Assembly: GCA_018660835.1 (NCBI GenBank) | Contig: JABJJN010000008.1 | Coordinates: 1 to 46,976, forward strand | From: Gemmatimonadota bacterium | GTDB taxonomy: Bacteria; Latescibacterota; UBA2968; UBA8231 | Direction of reading: 5' to 3' | Length of the DNA: 46,976 nt | In this document: positions 33,966-42,875 of the stretch, piece after piece | Layout: the number at the start of each line of letters is the position of its first letter | Position numbering within the stretch: the stretch's first letter is position 1 | Position numbers and translations under genes: made by a program | The notes under the pieces: generated by a model | Told to the model about the DNA's origin: nothing | Seen by the model: only the letters and a program-made list of their open reading frames with translations | The model's database searches: none

Positions 33966-34646
33966 ATGTCTCTCAGCCAATTTTTGCGCAATGTTCAGCT
34001 CTTCGACTGTCTCGGCGAGTCCGAGCTGGATGCCCTCGCAGAGCTGACATTTACCCGCACCTTCGACAAGGGACAGTTGATCATTCTCGCGGAGGATCCG
34101 GGGGATTCACTCTTCATCATACGCAGTGGTCAGGTGAAGGTCAGCCTCATCCATGAAGACGGGAAGGAGTTCATCCTGTCCCTGCTTGGTGAAGGTGAGG
34201 TATTTGGCGAATTGTCCCTTCTCGATGACCAACCGCGCTCAGCCAATGTGACGGCCATGGCGCAGACGCAATTGGTGATGTTGCAGCGTGCCGATTTTCG
34301 TGCCCTGTTATCGAAGATTCCGCAGATAGCGGTTTCTCTTCTCGAGGAATTAGCGCAGCGATTGCGCCGCACGGACGATCAGGTGGAGGGACTCGCGTTG
34401 CTTGATGTGCACCATCGTGTCGCCAAGACGATCCTGCGACTGGCCACAGATCAGGGTGAACCAACTGATGGCGGTGTGGTGATCACTGGTCGCCCCACGC
34501 ACCAGCAACTGGCCAACATGGCAGGCACGACACGCGAGACAGTGACACGCGAACTCAAGCAATTGGAGCAACAGGGATATATCACGACCCGTGGCCGGGA
34601 CATCATTGTCCTGACACCTGACGATGAGGCCGACAGCGAGGAATGA
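33966..34646 (+). CDS. Crp/Fnr-family transcription regulator
   Basis: Regulator of 226 aa. The N-terminal beta-roll (LFDCLGESELDALAELTFTR to FDKGQLIILAEDPGDSLFII, VKVSLIHEDGKEFILSLLGE, then FGELSLLDDQPRSANVTAMA) is a classical CAP-type sensor with the GELSLLDDQPRSA phosphate-binding cassette, so cyclic nucleotide binding is likely. The C-terminal winged helix has THQQLANMAGTTRETVTREL as recognition helix. Its stop overlaps the start of the next gene (ATGA). It heads the run of small and MutL-operon genes that follow, so it probably regulates them. Confidence 0.9.
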   Translation: MSLSQFLRNVQLFDCLGESELDALAELTFTRTFDKGQLIILAEDPGDSLFIIRSGQVKVSLIHEDGKEFILSLLGEGEVFGELSLLDDQPRSANVTAMAQTQLVMLQRADFRALLSKIPQIAVSLLEELAQRLRRTDDQVEGLALLDVHHRVAKTILRLATDQGEPTDGGVVITGRPTHQQLANMAGTTRETVTRELKQLEQQGYITTRGRDIIVLTPDDEADSEE

Positions 34647-35104
34647 CCCATGCCGACTCTACACCTTCTCCACTGCAATGGCGTGCTCATCCGTGGCACC
34701 AGGAACCTCCGGGGAAGTCGACGACACTCGTAGGAATCATCTTCGCTGTGGGTGCCGTGGCAGCGTGGAGTTTCGAACACATTCTGTATGGACTGGGATC
34801 CATCCTGATACTTCTCGCCACTACGAGTCGATATCTACTGCCAACGGATCATCTTGTTGACGGCCAAGGCGCGTCAACAACCCACCTTGGTTTCACACGC
34901 AAGCTTCGCTGGCAACAGATTGCCCGAGTAGATGTCCATCGCGATGGCTTGTTCCTGAGTCCTTTCAACCAGGCCTCCCGTCTGGATGGTTTTCGAGGTA
35001 TCTTCCTGCGCTATGCCGACAACGGCGGTCGGGTCGCCGTCACCGTCGACCACTGGCGGCGATCCCTGCAGGACTCAAAGGCACTGAAGGACCCAGAGAG
35101 TTGA
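34643..35104 (+). CDS. Hypothetical membrane protein with PH-like C-terminus
   Basis: Protein of 153 aa that overlaps the regulator stop by ATGA. Residues 30-65 form two hydrophobic helices (TTLVGIIFAVGAVAAWSFEH and LYGLGSILILLATTSRYLL). The C-terminal half (LGFTRKLRWQQIARVDVHRD, GLFLSPFNQASRLDGFRGIF, LRYADNGGRVAVTVDHWRRS) resembles bacterial PH domains, a fold common in membrane-associated proteins. Function unknown. Its stop overlaps the next start (TTGA). Confidence 0.68.
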   Translation: MTHADSTPSPLQWRAHPWHQEPPGKSTTLVGIIFAVGAVAAWSFEHILYGLGSILILLATTSRYLLPTDHLVDGQGASTTHLGFTRKLRWQQIARVDVHRDGLFLSPFNQASRLDGFRGIFLRYADNGGRVAVTVDHWRRSLQDSKALKDPES

Positions 35105-35460
35105 GTACTTTTAAAGAGAAGTGGTCCCACGCCTTTGCCATCGCTGAGGAGTCGGAAACGACCTGGACCGAGGGCGAACGCGAACTGATCGACAAGCTGG
35201 CACAATTCGTTGTCAGACGACGAATGACAACTGTCGCCTTGATGACCCTCGAGTCCAGCCGGCCGCTGAATTTCGTCGGCAGCCAGGCCCTCGCCTTTCT
35301 CGCCCCTCTCCTGACCCTTATTTTCAATAAAGCGGACGTAGATCGCTTCATCGAGTTGCTGGAGAAGCGCCAATCCGTCGACCTCATTTGTGACACGATT
35401 CTGGAGTTGGAAAACGCACGGGATGACAACAATCAACACCCGACGCAGCAGGTACAATGA
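35101..35460 (+). CDS. Hypothetical small protein
   Basis: Protein of 119 aa from TTG 35101, overlapping the previous stop by TTGA. It is mainly helical and soluble in its first half, with one hydrophobic helix (GSQALAFLAPLLTLIF) near residues 60-77. ADVDRFIELLEKRQSVDLIC is a helix typical of a partner-binding surface. I do not recognise it. Its stop overlaps the MutL-like start (ATGA), which strongly suggests a stoichiometric partner in the same operon. Confidence 0.65.
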   Translation: MSTFKEKWSHAFAIAEESETTWTEGERELIDKLAQFVVRRRMTTVALMTLESSRPLNFVGSQALAFLAPLLTLIFNKADVDRFIELLEKRQSVDLICDTILELENARDDNNQHPTQQVQ

Positions 35461-37286
35461 CGTCTGATCTCAATGTCGTTATCGCCACCGACTGTGGTTC
35501 GACAACGACGAAGGCGATCCTCATCGAGCGCAAGGGTGATGCGTATCGACAGACTTTTCGAGGTGAGGCCCCCACAACAGTAGAGGCGCCCTTCGAGGAT
35601 GTGACGCGTGGCGTGCTGAATGCGATTCAGGAGATCGAGGAGTTGTCCGGTCGCCAAATCCTGGATGGTGAGCGCATCATTACACCCGCCAATGGTGATG
35701 TAGGAGTCGATGTATACATCTCCACCAGCTCCGCCGGTGGTGGGCTGCAAATGATGGTCGCCGGTGTGGTACAGTCGATGACGGGAGAAAGTGCCCAGCG
35801 CTGCGCGCTAGGTGCTGGCGCGATCGTCATGGACGTGCTCGCCGCCAATGATGGCCGGCTCCCGCATGAGAAGATCGAACGGATTCGCCAACTACGACCC
35901 GACATGGTCCTGCTTTCGGGTGGGACAGATGGCGGAACCATATCACATGTCGTAGAGATGGCTGAGTTCATTTCAGCTGCGGACCCGCGGCCCCGTTTTG
36001 GCTCTGGTTTCCAACTGCCTGTGATCTATGCCGGCAACAAGGACGCCGCGGAGAAAATCGAGGCGACCCTCGGTGAAAAGACGGCACTCACCTTGACGGA
36101 AAACCTGCGCCCCGTTCTCGAACGCGAGAATCTGGGCCCCGCTCGACATGTCATTCATGACATGTTTCTCGAACATGTCATGGCCCAGGCACCCGGGTAT
36201 CGCAAGCTCATGACCTGGACAGGGGCGCCGATCCTGCCAACGCCCGCCGCCGTCGGCCAGATCATGCAGACGATTGCCAAGCGCCAGGGCATCAATGTGC
36301 TGGGTGTCGACATCGGCGGCGCAACGACCGACGTGTTCTCCGTATTCGATGCGGACGGCGAGCCGGTATTCAACCGCACCGTGAGTGCCAATCTTGGCAT
36401 GTCCTATAGTATTTCCAATGTGCTCTCTGAGGCAGGCCTTGAGGATGTGATGCGCTGGATCCCCTTTGAACTGGACGAGGCCGACCTGCGCGACCGGATC
36501 AAGAACAAGATGATCCGCCCCACAACGATTCCGCACACCCTCGAAGAGCTGCAAATTGAGCATGGTGTCGCGCGCGAAGCACTACGCCTCGCCTATATCC
36601 AACACAGAGAGTTGGCTGTCGGACTCAAGGGAGTCCAGGCAGAGCGCACCCTGTCTGATGTCTTCGCCCAGTCGGAAAGTGGTGAGTCCCTTATCGACAT
36701 GATGGCCCTCGATCTACTCGTCGGTTCCGGTGGCGTCTTGTCCCATGCGCCACGACGGACACAGACAGCGGCGGTCATGGTTGATGCATATCAACCGGAG
36801 GGTGTCACCCGCCTCGCCGTCGACAGTATTTTTATGATGCCCCATCTCGGCGTTTTGGCCTCAGTGAACGAGAAAGCGGCAACCGATGTCTTTGAGCGCG
36901 ACTGCATCGTTCATCTCGGCACCTGCATCGCACCCGTATACACCGGCAAGGGTGGGATGAAACCCGGTGAGGTCTGTGCAACCTACGAATTGACATCCGC
37001 GGAATTTGGTGATGACGCCAAATCTGGTCAGCTCGAGGTTGGCGACCTGCTCCTGTTCCCACTTGCCGAGGAAGCGGAAGCACAGCTGACGATCACGCCC
37101 GTGCGCGACGTCGACGTCGGTGCTGGTCCTGGGCAAGCTCACAAAGCGACCATCCACGGCGGGGTTGTCGGCGTAATTTTCGACGGTCGCGGTCGTCCTC
37201 TGCAGATCGCCGCCGAGCCGGCGGCCCGTGTCGAACAATTGGAGAGTTGGTACAACGCCATGCACGTGTATGGGGAGGAGGCCTGA
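35457..37286 (+). CDS. MutL/GlmL-type ASKHA ATPase
   Basis: Protein of 609 aa of the glutamate mutase L family. Two ASKHA phosphate motifs are clear: ATDCGSTTTKAILIE at the N-terminus and LGVDIGGATTDVFSV near residue 281, with LLSGGTDGGTISHVVEMAEF between. Family members accompany adenosylcobalamin glutamate mutases as putative reactivases, but no mutase subunits (MutS/MutE) are present here. The gene overlaps the previous one by ATGA and is followed after three bases by the barrel-sandwich protein, so its role here is probably in the membrane operon. ATP binding is inferred from motifs. Confidence 0.87.
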   Translation: MTSDLNVVIATDCGSTTTKAILIERKGDAYRQTFRGEAPTTVEAPFEDVTRGVLNAIQEIEELSGRQILDGERIITPANGDVGVDVYISTSSAGGGLQMMVAGVVQSMTGESAQRCALGAGAIVMDVLAANDGRLPHEKIERIRQLRPDMVLLSGGTDGGTISHVVEMAEFISAADPRPRFGSGFQLPVIYAGNKDAAEKIEATLGEKTALTLTENLRPVLERENLGPARHVIHDMFLEHVMAQAPGYRKLMTWTGAPILPTPAAVGQIMQTIAKRQGINVLGVDIGGATTDVFSVFDADGEPVFNRTVSANLGMSYSISNVLSEAGLEDVMRWIPFELDEADLRDRIKNKMIRPTTIPHTLEELQIEHGVAREALRLAYIQHRELAVGLKGVQAERTLSDVFAQSESGESLIDMMALDLLVGSGGVLSHAPRRTQTAAVMVDAYQPEGVTRLAVDSIFMMPHLGVLASVNEKAATDVFERDCIVHLGTCIAPVYTGKGGMKPGEVCATYELTSAEFGDDAKSGQLEVGDLLLFPLAEEAEAQLTITPVRDVDVGAGPGQAHKATIHGGVVGVIFDGRGRPLQIAAEPAARVEQLESWYNAMHVYGEEA

Positions 37287-37289
37287 AGT

Positions 37290-38411
37290 ATGGCACACGC
37301 ATATACACCAGGGCTTCGCGTTACAGCTCTCACGACCCTACAACGGACGCGCCGATTGCCATTGAAGGGTGATGTCCTCGTCGCAGCGGGTGATCAGGTT
37401 AGGCGAGATCAGGTGGTGGCGCGAACCGATCTGCCTGGGGACGTGGTCACCTTGAACATCGTCAACCGTCTTGGTATCTCGGCTGAAGAAATCCCTCAGT
37501 ACATGTTGAAGGCCGAGGGCGACGAGGTCCGCCTCGGCGAAGTCATCGCCGAGACCCGTCCTCTGATCAAGTGGTTCAAAACACAGATCACCTCAGAAAT
37601 CGATGGCACCATCGAGAATGTTTCTTCCGTCACGGGACAGGTGATGTTGCGCAAGCCGCCAGCACCCGTTGAAGTACCTGCCTACATCGATGGCGTCGTC
37701 GTCGAAGTGATGCCAGAGGAGGGAGTGGTCGTCGAGACGGTCGGTGCCTTCATACAGGGGATTTTCGGCGTCGGCGGAGAGCAGTGGGGCACTCTGCAGA
37801 TGATCACCGACTCGCCTGAACAAGGCATCACGCCCGAGATCATTCCTGCTCAATGCAGCGGCAGGATCCTGGTCGGTGGAGGACGAATTACACATCATGC
37901 CATCGAAGCAGCCAGAGATGCAGGCGCTGTCGGTCTGATCGCAGGTGGAATTGCAGATGGTGATTTGCGGCAGCTTCTCGGCTACGACCTTGGTGTTGCA
38001 ATTACCGGCACCGAAGACATTGGGCTCTCCGTCATTGTCACGGAGGGTTTTGGCGAGATATCGATGGCCCGCAAGACCTTCGCCACCCTCTCAGCGTGTG
38101 ACGGCAAGGATGCCTCAATTTCTGGCGCCACACAGATTCGGGCGGGCGTTCAAAGGCCGGAGATCATTGTGCCATCCACCGAACCTGCCGCCACGGCCGC
38201 CGAAGGGGGTCACATCAGCGGCATGGACGAGGGCGATCCATTGCGTGTCATTCGTGCTCCCTACTTCGGGCGAATCGGTCGAGTCGTTGAGTTGATTTCT
38301 GAGTTGCGCCAGGTTGAGTCCGGCGCCACAGTTCGCGTCCTCGAGGTCGAATTCGAGGATGGTGAACGCGCAGTCGTCCCACGAGCGAATGTTGAGTTGA
38401 TCGAGTCTTAA
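37290..38411 (+). CDS. Barrel-sandwich/KOW-like partner of the MutL-like protein
   Basis: Protein of 373 aa, three bases after the MutL-like gene with GGAGGAGG upstream. Its N-terminal part has repeated lipoyl/RnfC-like hairpins (LKGDVLVAAGDQVRRDQVVA, SEIDGTIENVSSVTGQVMLR), a middle alpha/beta region (QCSGRILVGGGRITHHAIEA, ARDAGAVGLIAGGIADGDLR) and a C-terminal KOW-like barrel (YFGRIGRVVELISELRQVES, VLEVEFEDGERAVVPRANVE). No lipoylatable Lys in an EGD-K setting is evident. I do not know the family by name; the arrangement suggests a cytoplasmic subunit that docks on the membrane proteins downstream. Confidence 0.75.
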   Translation: MAHAYTPGLRVTALTTLQRTRRLPLKGDVLVAAGDQVRRDQVVARTDLPGDVVTLNIVNRLGISAEEIPQYMLKAEGDEVRLGEVIAETRPLIKWFKTQITSEIDGTIENVSSVTGQVMLRKPPAPVEVPAYIDGVVVEVMPEEGVVVETVGAFIQGIFGVGGEQWGTLQMITDSPEQGITPEIIPAQCSGRILVGGGRITHHAIEAARDAGAVGLIAGGIADGDLRQLLGYDLGVAITGTEDIGLSVIVTEGFGEISMARKTFATLSACDGKDASISGATQIRAGVQRPEIIVPSTEPAATAAEGGHISGMDEGDPLRVIRAPYFGRIGRVVELISELRQVESGATVRVLEVEFEDGERAVVPRANVELIES

Positions 38412-38418
38412 CACATCG

Positions 38419-38434
38419 CCGGCGAAACGGCCGG
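38419..38434 (+). other. Inverted repeat after 37290-38411 gene
   Basis: CCGGC and GCCGG form a 5-bp stem around GAAACG, 8 bases after the stop. No T run follows; it may be a transcript-processing or attenuation structure. Confidence 0.3.
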
Positions 38435-38461
38435 TGGTCAGTGCTTGTTGTCAGATGTCTT

Positions 38462-38480
38462 ACCGATCATGAGGATCGGT
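38462..38480 (+). other. Inverted repeat upstream of FN3/DUF6754-like gene
   Basis: ACCGATC and GATCGGT make a perfect 7-bp inverted repeat around ATGAG, 25 bases before the next start. It could be an operator or an mRNA hairpin between the two halves of the operon. There is no T run. Confidence 0.4.
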
Positions 38481-38505
38481 CCGCAAAAGAGAGAGGAAGC
38501 TGTCC

Positions 38506-39714
38506 ATGCAATGGAGAGCGAATCGAATCGTCACTTTGCTGGGCGTGGCGGTGCTGTTACCCGTGGTCCTATCGGCCCAGGCGCCGCCGCGAGCGAGCGC
38601 CTTCGATACGCCAAATGACGCGGGGGGGAGCATCACCGTTACCTGGCCACGGGTGGATGGCAATGAGACCACAAACCACCTCGTGTATATCGCCACCGCT
38701 GAATCAGGGCCTTACAATCTTGCCGCTGAGGTAGAGGGCAAGGGGGCCGTTCTCTCCGACGATCCCGGCAACTATGGCCGGGGCCCAGAGCAGGATGCGA
38801 CACACTTCGTCCATGTGAGCGATTTCACCACCGCAGACGGGCGCCAACCTCTCGACAACGATGTGACCTACTTCATCCGCGTCGCAGCGACGAGGGACGG
38901 GATGGAGGCGCGCGGTGCCATCACTTCGGCGATGGCGAAGGCCAACTTTATCAACTGGGCCAAGATGAACAATTTCATCATCGGTACGGCCTTGTCGCTC
39001 ATCATCCTGCTCTCCATCTCGCTGGCCAGACGCAAGGACATGTTCATTCGTCGCATTGCCGGCCTGGAAGCGATTGACGAAGCATTGGGGCGCGCCACAG
39101 AGATGGGCAAGGCCGTCCTGTTTGTGCATGGCCTGCGTGAGATGGACAAAATCTCCACCATCGCCGCCGTCAATATCCTCGGTCAGGTCGCCCGTAAGAC
39201 GGCTCAATACGACACATTGCTCAAGGTGACCAGCTACGACCCGGTTGTAATGTCGGTGAGCCAGGAAACGGTCAAAGAAGCCTACCTCGAGGTAGGCCGT
39301 CCGGATGCCTACAACGAGGACAATATCTTCGTCGCCGGCACGGATCAGTTCAGTTATGCAGCCGCTGTTGAGGGTATGATGGTCCGTGAGCGTCCTGCAG
39401 CCCACATCATGATGGGTTACTTCTATGCTGAATCCCTGCTTCTGGCAGAGACCGGTTCACAGACCGGTGCGATCCAGATTGCTGGCACCGATGCTTTCAC
39501 GCAGTTGCCATTCTTCGTGACAACGTGCGATTACACACTGATGGGCGAGGAACTCTATGCCGCAAGTGCCTACTTATCCCGCGAGCCACGAATGCTGGGC
39601 TCGCTCAAGGGACAGGACATCGGCAAAGCCTTCCTTATCGCCGCCTTATTGCTTGGCAGCCTACTGGCGACGGCGGGAATGCCCTTCATCACTCACGCGC
39701 TCGCCGCGCATTAG
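38506..39714 (+). CDS. FN3-domain membrane protein with DUF6754-like domain
   Basis: Protein of 402 aa with AGAGAGGA ahead of its start. A signal peptide (VTLLGVAVLLPVVLSAQA) is followed by a fibronectin type III domain (SITVTWPRVDGNETTNHLVY to NDVTYFIRVAATRDG, about residues 35-135), a membrane helix (IIGTALSLIILLSISLARRK, about 155-175), a soluble alpha/beta domain (FIRRIAGLEAIDEALGRATE; GKAVLFVHGLREMDKISTIA) and a last helix (AFLIAALLLGSLLATAGMPF). The soluble region matches the DUF6754 type as I recall it. No function is known. It begins a run of four membrane-protein genes. Confidence 0.78.
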   Translation: MQWRANRIVTLLGVAVLLPVVLSAQAPPRASAFDTPNDAGGSITVTWPRVDGNETTNHLVYIATAESGPYNLAAEVEGKGAVLSDDPGNYGRGPEQDATHFVHVSDFTTADGRQPLDNDVTYFIRVAATRDGMEARGAITSAMAKANFINWAKMNNFIIGTALSLIILLSISLARRKDMFIRRIAGLEAIDEALGRATEMGKAVLFVHGLREMDKISTIAAVNILGQVARKTAQYDTLLKVTSYDPVVMSVSQETVKEAYLEVGRPDAYNEDNIFVAGTDQFSYAAAVEGMMVRERPAAHIMMGYFYAESLLLAETGSQTGAIQIAGTDAFTQLPFFVTTCDYTLMGEELYAASAYLSREPRMLGSLKGQDIGKAFLIAALLLGSLLATAGMPFITHALAAH

Positions 39715-39726
39715 GAGCGCCAGACT

Positions 39727-40380
39727 ATGTTCCTGACCCGAACCATGCCGACGCTGCTGGCCTTCCTCTTTGGGGCCGTGGCGGTCATGATCTACTACGT
39801 TCCGCATACAGTGGCACAGGAAATCGAGCGCGAATTGTCTCTATGGTTACGAATCCTCTATGCCTTCGCCTATTTCCTTGGTCTGTATAGCATCCTGAAT
39901 CTGCACTGGACCCGGATTTCCAGGCGGGAAGGCGGTTGGGCCTATTCTGGTGTGGCCATTGCCAGCTTCCTGGTGATGTTCTTCTTCGTCGTCTATAACG
40001 ATGGCGCTGGGCCCTTTGCGCCCCAGGCGACAGCCGGGGGCTACCAGTGGATGTTCACCTATATCCATGTCGCCTGTTCATCGACGATGTTCTCGATGCT
40101 CGCCTTCTACATCGCGTCCGCTGCCTATCGCACATTTCGCGCCCGTTCCAGTGACGCAGCGATCCTGCTGGTGGCAGCGATCATTCTGATGGTCGGCAGG
40201 GTGCCGGTAGGACGAGCCATTTCGGAATTCTTTCCCGAAGCGGCTGCATGGCTGATGGAAGTGCCTAATCTGGCGGCGAAGCGAGGTATTGTGCTCGGCG
40301 TCAGCCTTGGGGCGATCGCAACGTCCCTGCGGATCATCTTCGGAATTGAGCGCTCGTATCTTGGCGGAGGAGAAGAATAA
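39727..40380 (+). CDS. Polytopic membrane protein (about six helices)
   Basis: Protein of 217 aa with GGAG upstream. Hydrophobic helices are at about 5-25, 38-60, 72-93, 107-133, 142-160 and 184-205 (AFLFGAVAVMIYYVP, AYFLGLYSILNLHW, ASFLVMFFFVVYND, IHVACSSTMFSMLAFYIASA, AAILLVAAIILMVGRVP, GIVLGVSLGAIATSLRIIFG). No known transporter motif is evident. Its stop shares a base with the next start (TAATG), so it is co-translated with the 273-aa protein. Likely a channel-like subunit of the membrane assembly. Confidence 0.75.
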   Translation: MFLTRTMPTLLAFLFGAVAVMIYYVPHTVAQEIERELSLWLRILYAFAYFLGLYSILNLHWTRISRREGGWAYSGVAIASFLVMFFFVVYNDGAGPFAPQATAGGYQWMFTYIHVACSSTMFSMLAFYIASAAYRTFRARSSDAAILLVAAIILMVGRVPVGRAISEFFPEAAAWLMEVPNLAAKRGIVLGVSLGAIATSLRIIFGIERSYLGGGEE

Positions 40381-41201
40381 TGGATCTGCTGAATATCGAT
40401 CGACGCATCATCTTCGTCTTCGTCTTCATCGGCGTCGCCATTCCCCTCATGCTCGACTTCTCCTTCCCCATCAAGGCGACAGAGCCAGTGCAGCGCGTCT
40501 TCGATGAGTTCGAGCGCGTCGCCGCTGAGGAAGAGCCAGTCGTCCTGGTCTCCTTCTCTTACGGTGCCAGCACCGTGCCTGAGATGCAGCCCATGGCACT
40601 GGCCATCCTGCGACACGCTTTCAGCCGTGACATCAAGGTCGTCGCCATCTGCCTGTGGCCGGAGGCACCCGGCCTGGCACAGCAGGCGCTTGCCCAGGTT
40701 GCTTCCGAGTATGGTAAGGAGTACGGCACGGACTACGCCTTCCTGGGTTACAAACCGGGCCTGTGGGCCCCCATTATCAACATGGGGCAGGACTTCCACG
40801 ATGCCTGGCCACGGGATGCCAGAGGCACATTGGTCGGGGATATACCCGTCACGTCGGCGATTCGTGATCTCAACGACTTCAACCTGGTCTTCGATCTGGC
40901 TGCAGGAGACTCGATCGAGTTTTGGTGGATCCCCTTCGGTGTGGAGAAATACAAGTTCGCCTTCAGCGGTGGTTGCACTGCCGTGATGGCACCCGATCTG
41001 TATCCCTTCCTGCAATCAGACCAGTTGCGTGGGATGATCGGCGGTCTCGCCGGTGCTGCTGAGTATGAACATTTGATGGAGATCCCTGGTTCAGCGACAG
41101 CAGGGATGCGGGCGCAGTCGGTTACACATCTCATCATCGTCGCCTTTATCCTCTTGGGCAATGCCGCTTACTTCGCCTCACGCCGCAAGGTGACCGCATG
41201 A
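40380..41201 (+). CDS. Bitopic membrane protein with extracytoplasmic or cytoplasmic Rossmann-like domain
   Basis: Protein of 273 aa overlapping the previous stop and the next start (ATGA). An N-terminal helix (IIFVFVFIGVAIPLMLDF) and a C-terminal helix (THLIIVAFILLGNAAYFA) bracket an alpha/beta domain with EEPVVLVSFSYGASTVPEMQ, RDIKVVAICLWPEAPGLAQQ and YAFLGYKPGLWAPIINMGQD. The strand-turn pattern is Rossmann-like. I do not recognise the family. The domain's form echoes the soluble domain of the 402-aa protein two genes upstream, hinting at duplication within the cluster. Confidence 0.72.
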   Translation: MDLLNIDRRIIFVFVFIGVAIPLMLDFSFPIKATEPVQRVFDEFERVAAEEEPVVLVSFSYGASTVPEMQPMALAILRHAFSRDIKVVAICLWPEAPGLAQQALAQVASEYGKEYGTDYAFLGYKPGLWAPIINMGQDFHDAWPRDARGTLVGDIPVTSAIRDLNDFNLVFDLAAGDSIEFWWIPFGVEKYKFAFSGGCTAVMAPDLYPFLQSDQLRGMIGGLAGAAEYEHLMEIPGSATAGMRAQSVTHLIIVAFILLGNAAYFASRRKVTA

Positions 41202-41923
41202 CAAACGACAAGAAACTATTTATCGGCTTTGTCGGCCTCTTCGCTCTTGTGAATGCGATACTGTTGGGTGGCGGTTATCTGGACATGAGTTGGGCCAGTC
41301 TCGGTGTCATCGTTGCCGCAGGACTGACGATCAGTCTGTATAGCTTTCTCTATCACGACAATCCACTATTCAAACTTGCCGAACACATCTTCGTCGGTGT
41401 TGCCGCAGCCTACATCTTCGGTATCTACTGGTATCAGAGTCTGTATGGTGAAGTCATCGTTCGACTCTTCTCGATTGGTGATGACCCGGGCACGACGACA
41501 CAGCGCTTGTTGCTACTGGTACCTTCAATTCTCGGTCTGCTGATTCTGACTCGTCTGTCTGTAAAGATTGGCTGGCTCAGTCGAATCAGCTTCGCCTTCG
41601 TCGTCGGCGTGGGCGCGGGATTCACGATTCCACGTTATATCTCTGCTTTCGTCCTGTCGCAGATTGAGCCAACCATTCGTCCCATCACGATGGACATGGA
41701 CGGTCTCAATCTGGTTCTGATCATGATCGGCGTCGTAAGTGTCCTCGTCTACTTCTTCTTCTCTGTCGAGCATCGTGGTTTCGTGGGCGGTGTATCGAAG
41801 GTGGGCATCTGGTTCTTGATGATCTCCTTTGGTGCGTCTTTCGGCTATACGATCATGGCCCGATTGTCGCTGTTGATTGGACGCGTCCGCTTCCTGCTCG
41901 ACGACTGGCTGCATGTGATGTAG
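41198..41923 (+). CDS. Polytopic membrane protein (about seven helices)
   Basis: Protein of 241 aa starting four bases inside the previous gene. Helices include LFIGFVGLFALVNAILLGGG, LGVIVAAGLTISLYSFLYHD, HIFVGVAAAYIFGIYWYQSL, LLLLVPSILGLLILTRLSV, ISFAFVVGVGAGFTIPRYIS, LNLVLIMIGVVSVLVYFFFS and VGIWFLMISFGASFGYTIMA. No transporter signature is visible. It is the last gene of the tightly packed MutL-membrane cluster. Unknown function. Confidence 0.75.
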   Translation: MTNDKKLFIGFVGLFALVNAILLGGGYLDMSWASLGVIVAAGLTISLYSFLYHDNPLFKLAEHIFVGVAAAYIFGIYWYQSLYGEVIVRLFSIGDDPGTTTQRLLLLVPSILGLLILTRLSVKIGWLSRISFAFVVGVGAGFTIPRYISAFVLSQIEPTIRPITMDMDGLNLVLIMIGVVSVLVYFFFSVEHRGFVGGVSKVGIWFLMISFGASFGYTIMARLSLLIGRVRFLLDDWLHVM

Positions 41924-41960
41924 CGAGGGTCTTCGCCGCTCAGTCTGGGCGAACCGGAAA

Positions 41961-42875
41961 ATGCCGGAAATTACAGCGGGTACCGTGTGGATTGGTCGTG
42001 AAGACGAGAAAGATCTACATCTCGCCTATACGGCCTATGGTCGGCGGACGGCTTCCATGCACGTACTACTGGTGCATGGCCTATTCGACGACCGGCGAAC
42101 CTGGAAGGATCTGCTTTCACACCTGCCGCAGGATGACCGCTACGTCGTCGCCGTCGATCTGCTCGGTGCGGGGCAGAGCAGTCACCCCCATCTGCAGCAT
42201 CTCCCTCCAGACGAACGCTATGGTGCCGATCTGCATGTTCAACACCTGCAGCGGCTGGTCTCTGAGCTAGGCCTGTGCAATCTCGTTTTGGTTGGTAGCT
42301 CCCTTGGCGGCGGTATCGTCTTGCGCATGTTATGCGTCCCATGGTCCGACCGCCCCACCCTTCTTGGTTTGATTCTCGAAGGTGCTGCTGCCTACAACCA
42401 CCAGATTCCTCTGATGATGCGGCAGTTGGCCGCGCCAGCGGGACGGTTGCTGATGGTGGAGTGGATACGAAAACAGGCTGGCAAGCTGGGACTGGCACGC
42501 CGAACTGTGGATCGATCGATTCGACGATGCTTTTTCGACCCAGGCACGGCGGCGCCAGATCTTGCCGATCGATATCTGGAAATCCTGGACTCTTCACGAG
42601 CGATCCATGCCTACCGGGAAACCGTACGCAATCTGGTGCCAGCCGATATGGAGAAGGTCGTGCAGAGATACTGCCATATTGATATGCCCACGTTGGTATG
42701 TTGGGGGCAGAACGATCAGATCATCTCACCTCTTTACGGCCAGCGTCTTGTCGCGGACATTGCAGGCGCACAGTTAACCCTAATCGAAGATTGTGGCCAC
42801 GCTCCTCACCTTGAACAACCGGCACGGATGGCGCATGCCATGGACACATGGCTCAGTCGCCTGGACAGGCACTAG
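41961..42875 (+). CDS. Alpha/beta hydrolase
   Basis: Hydrolase of 304 aa. The oxyanion region is LLVHGLFDDRRTW, the nucleophile elbow is LVGSSLGGGIVL, the acid is in PTLVCWGQNDQIISPLYGQ and the His in IEDCGHAPHLEQPARMA. The fold matches the broad meta-cleavage-hydrolase/esterase class; the substrate cannot be told. No signal peptide is seen. Its stop is immediately before the next start (TAGATG), so it is coupled with the transglutaminase-like protein. Confidence 0.88.
   Translation: MPEITAGTVWIGREDEKDLHLAYTAYGRRTASMHVLLVHGLFDDRRTWKDLLSHLPQDDRYVVAVDLLGAGQSSHPHLQHLPPDERYGADLHVQHLQRLVSELGLCNLVLVGSSLGGGIVLRMLCVPWSDRPTLLGLILEGAAAYNHQIPLMMRQLAAPAGRLLMVEWIRKQAGKLGLARRTVDRSIRRCFFDPGTAAPDLADRYLEILDSSRAIHAYRETVRNLVPADMEKVVQRYCHIDMPTLVCWGQNDQIISPLYGQRLVADIAGAQLTLIEDCGHAPHLEQPARMAHAMDTWLSRLDRH

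Noticed and set aside
35457..37286. DNA mismatch repair MutL
   Set aside because: The name is shared only; this is the glutamate-mutase-L ASKHA family, with DCGSTTTK and DIGGATTD motifs and no GHKL ATPase signature.
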